Assembly (NCBI RefSeq): GCF_001280125.1
Contig: NZ_LGEG01000016.1
Coordinates: forward strand, 1-18,788
DNA from: Streptomyces sp. NRRL F-6492
GTDB taxonomy: Bacteria > Actinomycetota > Actinomycetes > Streptomycetales > Streptomycetaceae
Direction of reading: 5' to 3'
DNA: 18,788 nucleotides
Shown in pieces: positions 9,476 to 17,048 of the stretch (position 1 is its first letter; every line of letters starts with the position of its first letter). The position numbers and the translations under genes are program-made. The notes under the pieces were generated by a model. The model saw nothing but the letters and a program-made list of their open reading frames with translations. It did not search any database and was not told the origin of the DNA.

Positions 9476-10546
9476 TCAGGCGGCCCGGGCGGAGGGGGCG
9501 GGGAGCGGGGTCAGGGAGGCGTACTCCAGGGGCGCGGAGGGGTCGATGGACACGTCCAGCGGGGCGGGCTCCGCCCCCGAGCGCACGAGGAGGTCGCCGA
9601 CGGCGGCGATCATGGCGCCGTTGTCGGTGCACAGCGTCATCGGCGGCACCCGCAGCTCGATCCCGGCGGCGGCGCAGCGCCGCTCGGTGAGGGCGCGGAC
9701 GCGGGAGTTCGCGGCGACGCCGCCGACCACGACCAGCGTCTTGACGCCGTGGGCCTCGCAGGCGGCGAGGGCCTTGCGGCTGAGGACGTCGGCGACGGCC
9801 TCCTGGAGTGCGGCGGCCCCGTCCGCGACGGGCACGTCCAGGCCCTGGAGGCGGTGCTTCTCGACCCAGCGGGCGGCGGCGGTCTTGAGGCCGGAGAAGG
9901 AGAAGGCGTACGGGTCGTCCCCGCCCCGGGTCAGCGGCCGGGGGAAGGCCACCGCGCGCGGATCGCCGTCCCGGGCCGCCCTGTCGATGGCGGGCCCGCC
10001 CGGGTAGGGCAGTCCGAGGATGCGGGCGACCTTGTCGAAGCACTCCCCCGCCGCGTCGTCGAGGGTGTCGCCCAGGTGCAGGATCGGCTCGCGGACCAGG
10101 TCCCGGACCAGGAGCAGGGAGGTGTGGCCGCCGGAGACGATCAGGACGACGCAGGGGTCGGGCAGCGGGCCGTGCTCCAGGGTGTCGGCGGCGACGTGCC
10201 CGGCCAGGTGGTGCACCCCGTAGAGCGGCACCCCGGCGGCGTAGGCCAGCGTCTTCGCCCCGGCGAGGCCGACCTGGAGGGCGCCGGAGAGGCCGGGTCC
10301 CGTGGTGACGGCGACCGCGTCGATCTGGTGCAGCCGCAGTCCCGCCCGGTCGAGGGCCTCCCGTACGACGGGGTTGAAGGAGTGCAGGTGCGCCCGGGCG
10401 GCGATCTCGGGCACCACCCCGCCGAACCGCGCGTGCTCGTCCATGCTCGTCGCCACGACGTGCGCGAGCAGCCTGCCGTCCCGCACGATCCCCGCCCCGG
10501 TCTCGTCGCACGAGGACTCGATCCCGAGGACTACTGGTCCGCTCAC
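9476..10546 (-). CDS. tsaD: TsaD-family tRNA threonylcarbamoyladenosine synthase subunit, probable second copy
   Basis: The 356-residue Kae1/Qri7/TsaD-family protein would transfer the threonylcarbamoyl group to A37 of ANN-decoding tRNAs, with TsaB and TsaE. Visible are [13 protein letters not shown] (8-20), the metal-binding HHLAGH (H113, H117), SGGHTSLLL (138-146), [23 protein letters not shown] (163-185 region), FSFSGLKT (215-222), [10 protein letters not shown] (275-284) and D308 in CTDNGAM. GTG 10546 is preceded by AAGGAG seven bases upstream. No tsaB, rimI or tsaE lies nearby, unlike the usual tsaE-tsaB-rimI-tsaD cluster, and the sequence differs from the typical Streptomyces TsaD I recall. 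It is first in a tsaD-alaS operon, divergent from the hydrolase at 10828. Confidence 0.92.
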   Translation of the reverse strand: MSGPVVLGIESSCDETGAGIVRDGRLLAHVVATSMDEHARFGGVVPEIAARAHLHSFNPVVREALDRAGLRLHQIDAVAVTTGPGLSGALQVGLAGAKTLAYAAGVPLYGVHHLAGHVAADTLEHGPLPDPCVVLIVSGGHTSLLLVRDLVREPILHLGDTLDDAAGECFDKVARILGLPYPGGPAIDRAARDGDPRAVAFPRPLTRGGDDPYAFSFSGLKTAAARWVEKHRLQGLDVPVADGAAALQEAVADVLSRKALAACEAHGVKTLVVVGGVAANSRVRALTERRCAAAGIELRVPPMTLCTDNGAMIAAVGDLLVRSGAEPAPLDVSIDPSAPLEYASLTPLPAPSARAA

Positions 10547-10580
10547 CGCTTCACTCCTTCTGCACCGGTTCCGCACCTGC

Positions 10581-10596
10581 AATATATGTGCAACAA
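10581..10596 (-). promoter_or_regulatory. AT-rich promoter/operator candidate upstream of tsaD
   Basis: Read on the minus strand this is TTGTTGCACATATATT, followed by GCAGG. It has a -10-like TATATT about 35 bases before the tsaD start and TGCA half-sites seven bases apart (TGCA-N7-TGCA), or equally a direct repeat of TTGCA at an 11-base period. No good -35 is seen at the right distance, which suggests activator dependence or a non-standard sigma factor. It stands out as the only AT-rich patch in this intergenic region. Confidence 0.35.
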
Positions 10597-10685
10597 GGGG
10601 GGTGGGGACGAACGGCCCGTGCCCCCGAAGGCCCGGAGCCGGGTGTCGTGCGGTGACATGATGATCGTCACGGGTGGGTGGCCGC

Positions 10686-10710
10686 GGTCGGCGGGCCCGT
10701 ACCGCCGACC
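10686..10710 (+). other. Hairpin in the tsaD/hydrolase intergenic region
   Basis: GGTCGGCGG (10686-10694) and CCGCCGACC (10702-10710) form a perfect 9-bp stem with a 7-base loop. It would lie in the 5' leader of the hydrolase transcript if that begins further upstream. Its role is unknown: leader structure or operator. Confidence 0.5.
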
Positions 10711-10722
10711 ACCCGCCGCCCA

Positions 10723-10749
10723 TGACGTCCGTGACGTCCGTGACGTCCG
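10723..10749 (+). repeat. Three perfect tandem copies of TGACGTCCG
   Basis: The 9-bp unit repeats exactly at 10723-10731, 10732-10740 and 10741-10749, each containing the palindrome GACGTC. It lies in the divergent intergenic region, about 80 bases before the hydrolase start. It may be an array of binding sites or a slippage minisatellite. Confidence 0.9.
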
Positions 10750-10827
10750 TCGATACCCGTCAACGACCGTCGGAGGAGAGCACGTGGGAGACCGGATACG
10801 CCGGGCGCGGCCGGAAGAGGCCGAGCG

Positions 10828-11814
10828 GTGAGCCCGCGGTCGTCCGCGCCCCCGCTGCCCTCTTGGGCGACCTGGTGGCAGCGCCCCTTCCCCGACGCCA
10901 ACACGCTGCTGCTCCACGGGCGGCGGCCCGCCCTGGTCGACTCCGGTTTCACGGGGCACGCCGAGGAGACCGCCGCCTGGGTCCGCGCCCGTGCGGGCCG
11001 TGTCGACCTGGTGGTCAACACCCACTGGCACTCCGACCACGTCGGCGGCAACGCACTCCTCCAGGCGCGGGGCGCGGGCATCGCCGCCGGGGCGCCGGAG
11101 GCCGAGGCGATCGCGCGCCGGGACCCGGGCTGCTGCGCGGCGGAGTACCTGGACCAGCCGGTGGCCCCGTACACCGTCGACGTGTCGCTCGACGACGGGC
11201 AGGTGCTCCGGCTCGGCGACGCCGACTGGGAGGTCGTCCGCACGCCCGGCCACACGCCGGGCCACCTGGCCCTGTGGCAGCCGGACGAGGGGCTGCTCGT
11301 GGTCGGGGACGCGCTGTCGGACTACGACGTCGGCTGGGTGAACCTCGCCCTCGACGGCCCCGGGGCGGCCGCCACCGCGCTCGCCTCCCTCGAACGGATG
11401 GCCGACCTCGGCCCGCGCGTGGTCCTCCCGTCCCACGGTCCGGTGCCCGCCGACCCCGGCGCCGCCTTCGCCGCCGCCCTGCGCCGGGCGCGACGCCTCG
11501 TCGACGATCCGGCCGGGGCCGTCCGGTACGGCGCCCGCCGGATCTTCGCGTTCGCCCTGATGATCCGCGACGGCATCCCGGCCGACGAGGTCGAGCCCTA
11601 TCTGCACGCCCGGACCTGGCTGACCGACGCGGCCCGGCTCCTGGACCTCACGCCGGAGGCGCTGGCCACCGAGCTCGTCACGTCCATGCGGGGCAGTGGC
11701 GCCGTCGTCCTGCGGGACGGGCGCCTGTGCGCGTCCGCCGACCACACACCCGTACCGGCCGGGTCGCTGCGGGTGCCGTACCCGCGCGCGTGGCCGGGGC
11801 CGGAGCCGCGCTGA
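10828..11814 (+). CDS. Metallo-beta-lactamase-fold hydrolase
   Basis: The 328-residue protein has the MBL-fold zinc site: THWHSDHVGG (H66, H68, D70, H71), a third histidine in TPGHTPGHLAL (142 or 146), GDAL (D161) and LPSHGPV (H203). This is the glyoxalase-II-like layout followed by a C-terminal helical domain (about 210-300). The substrate cannot be told from sequence; thioesters, lactones and phosphodiesters are all handled in the family. The GTG at 10828 has GGAAGAGG (10813-10820) seven bases upstream. The gene is divergent from tsaD and converges on the lipoprotein gene with 37 bases between stops. No signal peptide is seen, so it is probably cytoplasmic. Confidence 0.88.
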   Translation: MSPRSSAPPLPSWATWWQRPFPDANTLLLHGRRPALVDSGFTGHAEETAAWVRARAGRVDLVVNTHWHSDHVGGNALLQARGAGIAAGAPEAEAIARRDPGCCAAEYLDQPVAPYTVDVSLDDGQVLRLGDADWEVVRTPGHTPGHLALWQPDEGLLVVGDALSDYDVGWVNLALDGPGAAATALASLERMADLGPRVVLPSHGPVPADPGAAFAAALRRARRLVDDPAGAVRYGARRIFAFALMIRDGIPADEVEPYLHARTWLTDAARLLDLTPEALATELVTSMRGSGAVVLRDGRLCASADHTPVPAGSLRVPYPRAWPGPEPR

Positions 11815-11851
11815 CGCGCTTCTTCCGGCGGCGCGGGGAGGAGGCGGCCGG

Positions 11852-12700
11852 TCAGCCGAGGAGCGCGGAGTCCGGCCCGGCGGCGTCCTCCGCGGTGGGC
11901 ACGGTGACCTTCACCGGCTCGCCGAGTCCGGTGAGCGCCAGCGTGGTGGTGGACGACACGGATCCCTCGACCTTCAGCGCGAGGCGCACCCGTACGGCCC
12001 TCTTCCGCTCGTCCAGCCACACCTCGACGGTCGCGGGGATCCGGCCGCCCATGAGTTCGCGCAGCCGGTCGCCCTGCCCCTTCGCCCGCTCGGTCATCCG
12101 CAGGGTCAGTGCCGCGTGGGTGAGGAGGCCGCGGTAGCGGGTGGCGCGGATCCCGCCGAGGTCCTCCTCGCCGGTGCGCTCGAAACGCTCCCCCATGGCC
12201 GCCTGCTCCAGCACGTACGCGGGGTCGTTGCCGGGCGGCCGCAGCAGGTGGCGGGCCTCGACGTCGGCGCGGTCGATGTACGACCAGGGCAGCTTCTCGT
12301 CGCCGACGGTGCCGCGCAGGTAGATCCGCTCGTCGGTGAAGACCTCCTCGAACCGGGCCGTCCGCGCGAGGCCCACGGCCATGGTCCCCCGGTGGCGGGC
12401 GAAGTCGTGGGCGCCCTCGCCCGTGATGACGTACGCCGGCCCGGTGCCCGTGCCGATCCCCGTCCTGTACGCGGTGCGGGCCGTGGTCCGTCCGGTGGCC
12501 TCCAGGGCCGCCCGCACGTCCTCCGTGTGCACGGGCGCGGTCGCGGCGGTCGTCGCGGGCGCGGCGGTCTTCAGGGGCGCGGCGGTCTTCGGGGGCGCTG
12601 CGTCGGCCGTCGGCGCGGAGCCGCCGCCCGTGGGCTCCGCCGCGCATCCGGCGGTCAGGAGCACGGTGCAGACGACGGTCGAGGAGAGGGCACGGCGCAC
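11852..12700 (-). CDS. Putative lipoprotein (LppX/LolA-like)
   Basis: The 282-residue protein starts at a GTG with GGAG ten bases upstream. Its N-terminus is a lipoprotein signal: basic MRRA, a hydrophobic stretch, then LLTAGC with Cys19 as the likely lipidated residue. A Pro/Ala/Thr-rich linker follows (about 20-58), containing a KTAAP-type repeat. The rest is a predicted beta-rich domain resembling, by general pattern, the actinobacterial LppX/LprG/LolA-like fold, with RYRGLL and WLDERKRAVRVRL strands. The function is unknown; relatives carry or sense lipids at the cell surface. A weak promoter may lie near 12781-12809 on the minus strand. Its end faces the hydrolase gene end. Confidence 0.8.
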   Translation of the reverse strand: MRRALSSTVVCTVLLTAGCAAEPTGGGSAPTADAAPPKTAAPLKTAAPATTAATAPVHTEDVRAALEATGRTTARTAYRTGIGTGTGPAYVITGEGAHDFARHRGTMAVGLARTARFEEVFTDERIYLRGTVGDEKLPWSYIDRADVEARHLLRPPGNDPAYVLEQAAMGERFERTGEEDLGGIRATRYRGLLTHAALTLRMTERAKGQGDRLRELMGGRIPATVEVWLDERKRAVRVRLALKVEGSVSSTTTLALTGLGEPVKVTVPTAEDAAGPDSALLG

Positions 12701-12902
12701 GGGGGTGGGGCTCCAGATCGTAGAGGGGGCGGCCGGGCCCGTGTCCTGTTGTCATGGAACACGCCCACCGCTCCGACCAGCCTATACGCGGGTACGAGGG
12801 CCCGGTGAACGGGATTCCGTACGGGCGGGGGTGGCCGCCGCGCGGCCTCCCGGCGGCGCTCTCCGCTTTCCCCCGGCGCCCGTCCTGCCGGATACTTCCA
12901 CC

Positions 12903-13757
12903 ATGCAGCCGACGCCGTCCGCCCCGGATCCCGAGCCGGTGTCGGCCGATCCCCCGCTCCGTACAGGCCGGACCCTGCTCACCCAGTCCTGGCTCGATCT
13001 GGCGTTCCTGCACTGGCCGGTGGAGCCCGCGGAGGTGGCACCGCTCCTGCCGGCCGGGACCGTGCCCGACACCCTCGACGGGGTCACGTACGTGGGGCTC
13101 GTCGCCTTCCGGATGCATCGCGTCGGGTGGTTCCGGCTGCCGGGGCTCCCCTATCTCGGGACCTTCCCGGAGACCAACGTACGGCTGTACTCGGTGGACG
13201 CCCACGGGCGCCGGGGTGTCGTCTTCCGGTCCCTCGACGCGTCCCGGCTGATCCCCGTGGCCGTGGGGCGGTGGGCCTTCCGCATCCCCTACGTGTGGTC
13301 GAGGATGTCCGTCCGGTACGACGGTTCGACCGTCGCGTACGAGAGCAGCCGGCGGTGGCCGGGGCCCCGGGGGGCGCGCAGCTCGATCGCCGTGGAGGTC
13401 GGGGAGCGGGTCGGGGAACCCACCGCGCTCGAACACTTCCTGACGGCCCGCTGGGGCATGCACAGTTCGTTCCGCGGGCGTCCGCTCTACCTGCCCAACA
13501 CCCATCCCCGCTGGCCGCTGCACCGGGCCCGGCTGCTCCACTGCGACGAGACGCTGCTCGCGGCCGCCGGTCTGCGCCGGCCCCTCGGGGAGCCCGTCAG
13601 CGTGCTCTACTCGCCGGGCGTGCCCGTGCGGTTCGGCGCTCCGCCCCGGCTCCCGGCCGGGGCGGTCGTGCCGGGTCCCCGGCCGGGCGGGGGCCGGGCC
13701 GTCAGCGGGGACCGGGCCGTCAGCGGGGAGGGATCGCCGCCTCCGCCGCCGCCTTGA
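12903..13757 (+). CDS. DUF2071 (YqjF-like) family protein
   Basis: The 284-residue protein matches the DUF2071/YqjF family (acetoacetate-decarboxylase-like fold). Visible are a start TLLTQSWLDLAFLHWPV (33-49), LLPAGTVPDTLDG, VGLVAFRM, FPETNVRLYSVD and a closing LYSPGVPVRFGAP. Family members normally end about here. The last 30 or so residues are a Gly/Pro/Arg tail encoded by a tandem duplication, probably an extension by loss of the original stop. No molecular role is established for the family. There is no good ribosome binding site at ATG 12903, but GATACT (12891-12896) would place a transcription start at the ATG itself, so a leaderless mRNA is possible. The 3' end overlaps the convergent SRPBCC gene by 38 bases. 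Confidence 0.85.
   Translation: MQPTPSAPDPEPVSADPPLRTGRTLLTQSWLDLAFLHWPVEPAEVAPLLPAGTVPDTLDGVTYVGLVAFRMHRVGWFRLPGLPYLGTFPETNVRLYSVDAHGRRGVVFRSLDASRLIPVAVGRWAFRIPYVWSRMSVRYDGSTVAYESSRRWPGPRGARSSIAVEVGERVGEPTALEHFLTARWGMHSSFRGRPLYLPNTHPRWPLHRARLLHCDETLLAAAGLRRPLGEPVSVLYSPGVPVRFGAPPRLPAGAVVPGPRPGGGRAVSGDRAVSGEGSPPPPPP
13694..13729 (+). repeat. 18-bp perfect tandem duplication
   Basis: CCGGGCCGTCAGCGGGGA occurs at 13694-13711 and again at 13712-13729. It lies in the overlapping ends of the DUF2071 and SRPBCC genes. The second copy carries the SRPBCC stop codon (TCA on this strand at 13720-13722); the first copy contains the same TCA. Eighteen bases is a multiple of three, so the DUF2071 frame is kept. 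Confidence 0.93.
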
Positions 13758-14178
13758 TCCGGGCGCCGAAGGCGTCGGCGTCCTTGCGGACGGCGGCGAG
13801 CGCGAGGCCGACGAGGAGCTTGCCGAGCCCGTGGCCCTCCAGGACGTTGAAGATGCGGACCCGGGTTCCCCCGCCGGGGAGCGGTTCCAGGTCGTAGCCG
13901 CCCTCGCGGGCCGTCACGCTGTTCTTCGAGACCTCGGCCCACCGGATCCGGGTCGGGGCATCGAGAGCGGTGACGCGGAACTCCCGCGCGGACTTCATCC
14001 CGGCGTCCTTGACGGTGCTCCGGAAGACCGTGCCCACAGTGGTCGGGCCGTCGGGGATCCGGTCGATCCGCAGGACCCTGGGGCTGAACTGGGGATCGTT
14101 GCGTCCGTCGGCGAGGTACGCGAACACGTCCTCGACGGGCCGTTCGATCTCGGTCGTCGCTTCGAACTGTCCTGACAC
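13720..14178 (-). CDS. SRPBCC (START/Bet v1-like) family protein
   Basis: The 152-residue protein begins with the typical SRPBCC pattern FEATTEIERPVEDVFAYLAD, followed by alternating strands (VGTVFRSTV, RIRWAEV, YDLEPLPGGGTRVRIF) and a long C-terminal helix. These small hydrophobic-ligand or cyclase-like folds occur in many roles, and no ligand can be named. GTG 14178 is chosen because GGAGGAG lies just upstream; the upstream extension has no family match. It lies downstream of ligA on the same strand with a 176-base gap, so it may have its own promoter. Its 3' end overlaps the DUF2071 gene across the 18-bp duplication. Confidence 0.85.
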   Translation of the reverse strand: MSGQFEATTEIERPVEDVFAYLADGRNDPQFSPRVLRIDRIPDGPTTVGTVFRSTVKDAGMKSAREFRVTALDAPTRIRWAEVSKNSVTAREGGYDLEPLPGGGTRVRIFNVLEGHGLGKLLVGLALAAVRKDADAFGARIKAAAEAAIPPR

Positions 14179-14293
14179 GGGTCTCCTCCGGTCGGCCGGT
14201 ACGCGCCCCTCCCCCGCATCGCGCCTCCGGTCCGGCCGCGACGGCACCGCGACCCTATGCGAGCTCCGGGCCGCCCGCACGGCGAGCGGCGGC

Positions 14294-14334
14294 CCGGCCG
14301 GTCGCGTCGTCCCGGGGTCCGGCCGGTCGCGTCG
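14294..14334. repeat. 16-bp direct repeat between ligA and SRPBCC genes
   Basis: CCGGCCGGTCGCGTCG is present at 14294-14309 and 14319-14334. It is the only clear structure in the 176-base gap. It may be a slippage product; no promoter elements were convincing. Confidence 0.75.
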
Positions 14335-14354
14335 CGGGGGCCCGGAGCCCGTGC

Positions 14355-16421
14355 TCAGTCCAGGTAGTCGGCGACCAGGGCCGCGAAGTCCTCCGGGGTC
14401 AGGACCTCGACGCCCGCCTCCCGCGCCTTGACCGCCTTGGAGCTCGGCTTGCCTCCGGCGGCCGGGGCGGCGACCAGGAAGGTGGTCCGGGAGTTGACCG
14501 AGCCGCCCACGCGGCCGCCGGCCTTCTCTATGAGGGCGCCCATCTCGGAGCGTCCCCAGCCGTCGAGGGGGCCGGTCATCCTCCCCGTCACGACGACGGT
14601 CTTCCCGCTCAGCGGCCCCTCGACGGCGTCCTCGGCCCTCTCCGGCCGCGGCTCGGTCATGGTGACGCCGGCCGCGATCAGCTTGTCGATGACGGGGGCG
14701 AGCGCGGCGACCTGCCCGACGACGACCGGGGCCTTCTCCGGGCCGATGCCCTCGACGTCCTGGAGGGTGTCGGCGTCGGCCGCGCGGATGGCCTCCATGG
14801 TGCCGAAGTGGGCGGCGATCCGCCGGGACATGCTGCGGCCGGTGCCGGGGATGCCGAGGGCGCAGAAGACGCGGCTGAGGGGGCGGGACCTGGCGATCCG
14901 GATCTGCTCGGCCAGTCTGGCGCCGCGCTTGGCGCTGCCGGAGGCGGTGGCGAGCTGTTCCTCGGTGAGGGTGAACAGGTCGGCGACGTCACCGACGTCG
15001 CCGGAGGCGATCAGCGCGTCGACGTACTTCCTGCCGAGCCCGTCGATGTCGAGGATGTCGCGGCCGGCGGCGTACTCGATGAGCGGGGCGAGCGCGCAGG
15101 CGGTGCCCTTCGCGCAGCGCCACCGCTCCTGGCTCTTGTCGATCTCGCCGCCGCAGTGGGGGCACTCCCGGGGCAGCGGGACGGGGACGGCGTCCCCCGG
15201 GCGGAGCTCGACGACGGCGGCCTGGACGCGCGGGATGATGTCGCCGGCCTTGTACACGGTCACGGTGTCGCCGATGTGGAGGTCGCGCCGCAGGATGTCG
15301 GCCGGGTTGTGGAGGGTGGCGCGGGTGACGGTGGAGCCGTCGAGCTCCACCGGGGCGAGCACCGCGGTGGGGGCGAGCACGCCCGTGCGGCCGACCTCCC
15401 AGAAGACGTCCTGGAGCACGGTCTGCCGTTCGACGGCGGGCAGTTTGTAGGCGACGGCCCAGTAGGGGAAGCGGGTGCCGAAGCCGGCCGTCGCCTGCTC
15501 GGTGGCGCTGTCGGCCTTGACGACGACGCCGTCGATGCCGAACGGCAGGCTCGCGCGCAGCGCGGCGATCGCGTCGACCCTCTCCTGCGCCTCGGCGAGC
15601 GTGGCGACCGTGTGCAGTCCGGCCGGGGTGTCCGCCGTGGTCCGCACCCCCGCCCGCGCCACGGCGGCGAGGGTCTCGGCGTGGCCGGCGCCGGCGGGCA
15701 GGAAGGGCACGCCGTCCAGTTCGACGGCGCCGTACGCCCAGAAGGTCATGGCGAGCCGGTACGGGCGGTCCTTCGCCCGCAGGGTGCCGGCCGTGCCGTT
15801 GCGCGGGTTGGCGAAGACGCCGCCGCCGTGCGCGGCCCGTATCTCGTTCGCCGCCTCGAACTGCTCCTGGGTGAAGAGGACTTCGCCCCGGGCCTCGAAG
15901 GTGGCGGGCACGGGCAGCTGCTCGGGGAGGCCCACGACGGTGCCGATGACGTGGCTGACGTCCTCGCCGTGGGTGCCGTCGCCGCGCGTGATGACCTGCA
16001 CGAGGCGGCCGTCGCGGTAGCGGGCGGCGACGGCCGCGCCGTCCATCTTCGGCTCGACGGTGAACCCGCCCGCCGGTTCGTGTCCCAGACGGCGCTGGAG
16101 CGACGCGCCCCAGGCCACGAGCTGTTCGGGGGCGAAGACGTTGTCGAGGCTGAGGAGGCGCGCGGTGTGGGCGACGTCCCCGGCGGGGGCGGCGCCGTCG
16201 GCGACCAGGTCCGTGGGCGAGTCCGGGGCGGCCTCGGCGGGGTGCTCCGCCTCCCAGTCCAGCACCGCCAGGCGCAGCCGGTCGTACGCGGCGTCGTCCA
16301 TGAGGCTGTAGCCCGCGCCGTAATAGGTGTGGGAAGCCTCGCGCAGGCGCTGGACGGCGGCCTCGTACTCGGCGCGGCCGGACATGCGGAAAGACGCCTC
16401 GACGGCGGAAACGTTCGTCAT
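14355..16421 (-). CDS. ligA: NAD-dependent DNA ligase, diverged LigA
   Basis: The 688-residue protein has the complete LigA order. Domain Ia carries YYGAGYSLMDDAAYDRL (33-49). The adenylation domain has catalytic Lys125 in EPKMDGAAV, then ITRGDGTHGEDV (144-155), FANPRNGTAGTLR and GIDGVVVKAD. The OB fold carries GRTGVLAPTA. A Cys4 zinc finger uses C420, C423, C436 and C442, followed by helix-hairpin-helix repeats and a C-terminal BRCT (about 603-688). It seals nicks using NAD+. ATG 16421 has AAGGA eight bases upstream; ATG 16439 lacks one. The sequence around the lysine (EPKMDG rather than the usual ELKxDG) and much else differs from the standard Streptomyces LigA, so this is probably an accessory paralogue. 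Confidence 0.92.
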   Translation of the reverse strand: MTNVSAVEASFRMSGRAEYEAAVQRLREASHTYYGAGYSLMDDAAYDRLRLAVLDWEAEHPAEAAPDSPTDLVADGAAPAGDVAHTARLLSLDNVFAPEQLVAWGASLQRRLGHEPAGGFTVEPKMDGAAVAARYRDGRLVQVITRGDGTHGEDVSHVIGTVVGLPEQLPVPATFEARGEVLFTQEQFEAANEIRAAHGGGVFANPRNGTAGTLRAKDRPYRLAMTFWAYGAVELDGVPFLPAGAGHAETLAAVARAGVRTTADTPAGLHTVATLAEAQERVDAIAALRASLPFGIDGVVVKADSATEQATAGFGTRFPYWAVAYKLPAVERQTVLQDVFWEVGRTGVLAPTAVLAPVELDGSTVTRATLHNPADILRRDLHIGDTVTVYKAGDIIPRVQAAVVELRPGDAVPVPLPRECPHCGGEIDKSQERWRCAKGTACALAPLIEYAAGRDILDIDGLGRKYVDALIASGDVGDVADLFTLTEEQLATASGSAKRGARLAEQIRIARSRPLSRVFCALGIPGTGRSMSRRIAAHFGTMEAIRAADADTLQDVEGIGPEKAPVVVGQVAALAPVIDKLIAAGVTMTEPRPERAEDAVEGPLSGKTVVVTGRMTGPLDGWGRSEMGALIEKAGGRVGGSVNSRTTFLVAAPAAGGKPSSKAVKAREAGVEVLTPEDFAALVADYLD

Positions 16422-16523
16422 GGGAACATCCTTGCCCATGGGTCTGACAACGCCCCGGAACAGCGGGCCGGGCCCGAGGACTTCGCGCCGCCACCGAGGC
16501 CGTTCCGCGTGCCGGCCAGGCGG

Positions 16524-16537
16524 CCGTTCCGGAACGG
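16524..16537. promoter_or_regulatory. 14-bp perfect palindrome between ridA and ligA
   Basis: CCGTTCCGGAACGG is a perfect palindrome, 23 bases past the ridA stop and about 100 bases before the ligA start. A related half-site (CCGTTCC) recurs near 16500. It could be an operator for ligA or a loopless hairpin ending ridA transcription. It does not fit the actinobacterial SOS box, which has GAAC before GTTC. Confidence 0.5.
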
Positions 16538-16560
16538 GGAGCGGAGGCGGCGCGGTCACC

Positions 16561-16956
16561 TCACGCCACGGCGGTCCCCTCCAACTCGACCATCTGGCCG
16601 GGGATCGCCAGTCGCGTCACCCCGAGCATCGTGGTGGCCGGCGCCACCCCGGCGGCGCCCAGCCGCGCCGCCAGCACGCCGTAGTGCGGGAAGAGCAGGT
16701 CGACGTCGGTCGTGTAGACTTTGAGGCGGACGAGGTTCGCGAGGGACATCCCGGCCTCGGCGAGCACGGCCTCCAGGTTGTCGATGCCGAGCGCCAACTG
16801 CGCCGCCATGTCGCCGCCGTGCTCGGGCCCGCCCTCGCGGCTCGTCGCGGTCTGCCCCGAGACGTAGAGGGTCCGGGTGTGCCCGGACACCAGCTCGCCC
16901 TGGTTGAACCCCAGCTCCTGGGACCACGTCACCGGGTTGACCGCTGTTCGTTCCAT
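16561..16956 (-). CDS. RidA-like (YjgF/YER057c) family protein
   Basis: The 131-residue protein has the Rid fold landmarks: YVSGQTAT (31-38), GGDMAAQLALGIDNLEAVLAEAG (48-69), VRLKVYTTDVD (76-86) and VELEGTAV (123-130). Classical RidA needs an arginine (R105 in Salmonella) in a PAR-S/T motif to deaminate 2-aminoacrylate. Here the matching segment is PATTMLG (106-112), with threonine in that place. It therefore probably belongs to a non-RidA subgroup without that activity, function unknown. ATG 16956 is used; GTG 16962 is an alternative. The ribosome binding site is weak. The gene is divergent from the WYL regulator, which is likely to control it. Confidence 0.88.
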   Translation of the reverse strand: MERTAVNPVTWSQELGFNQGELVSGHTRTLYVSGQTATSREGGPEHGGDMAAQLALGIDNLEAVLAEAGMSLANLVRLKVYTTDVDLLFPHYGVLAARLGAAGVAPATTMLGVTRLAIPGQMVELEGTAVA

Positions 16957-17048
16957 CGTCACATCAGCTCGATTCGGTAGGAGTACGCGCGCCCGACGGC
17001 CCTGCGGCCGCCGGGCTTCGGCGCCGTGATCAGGAGCCTCCCAACGAA

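Noticed and set aside
6165..10511. Very long minus-strand open frame (1448 residues)
   Set aside because: It is out of frame with alaS and tsaD over the same DNA and reads as Arg/Pro/Gly-rich sequence, typical of a shadow frame in GC-rich genes.
10723..10749. CRISPR-like array
   Set aside because: The units are only 9 bp and directly adjoin with no spacers.
6731..10831. Very long plus-strand open frame (1366 residues) antisense to alaS and tsaD
   Set aside because: It is low-complexity Gly/Ala/Val/Asp-rich sequence, the usual antisense shadow of a high-GC3 gene, with no family similarity.
10674..12137. 487-residue plus-strand frame overlapping the hydrolase and lipoprotein genes
   Set aside because: It is in the wrong frame for the MBL motifs and is low-complexity; the frame from 10828 carries the HxHxDH site.
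16524..16537. LexA/SOS box before ligA
   Set aside because: The half-sites are GTTC then GAAC, the reverse of the actinobacterial SOS order, with no spacer.
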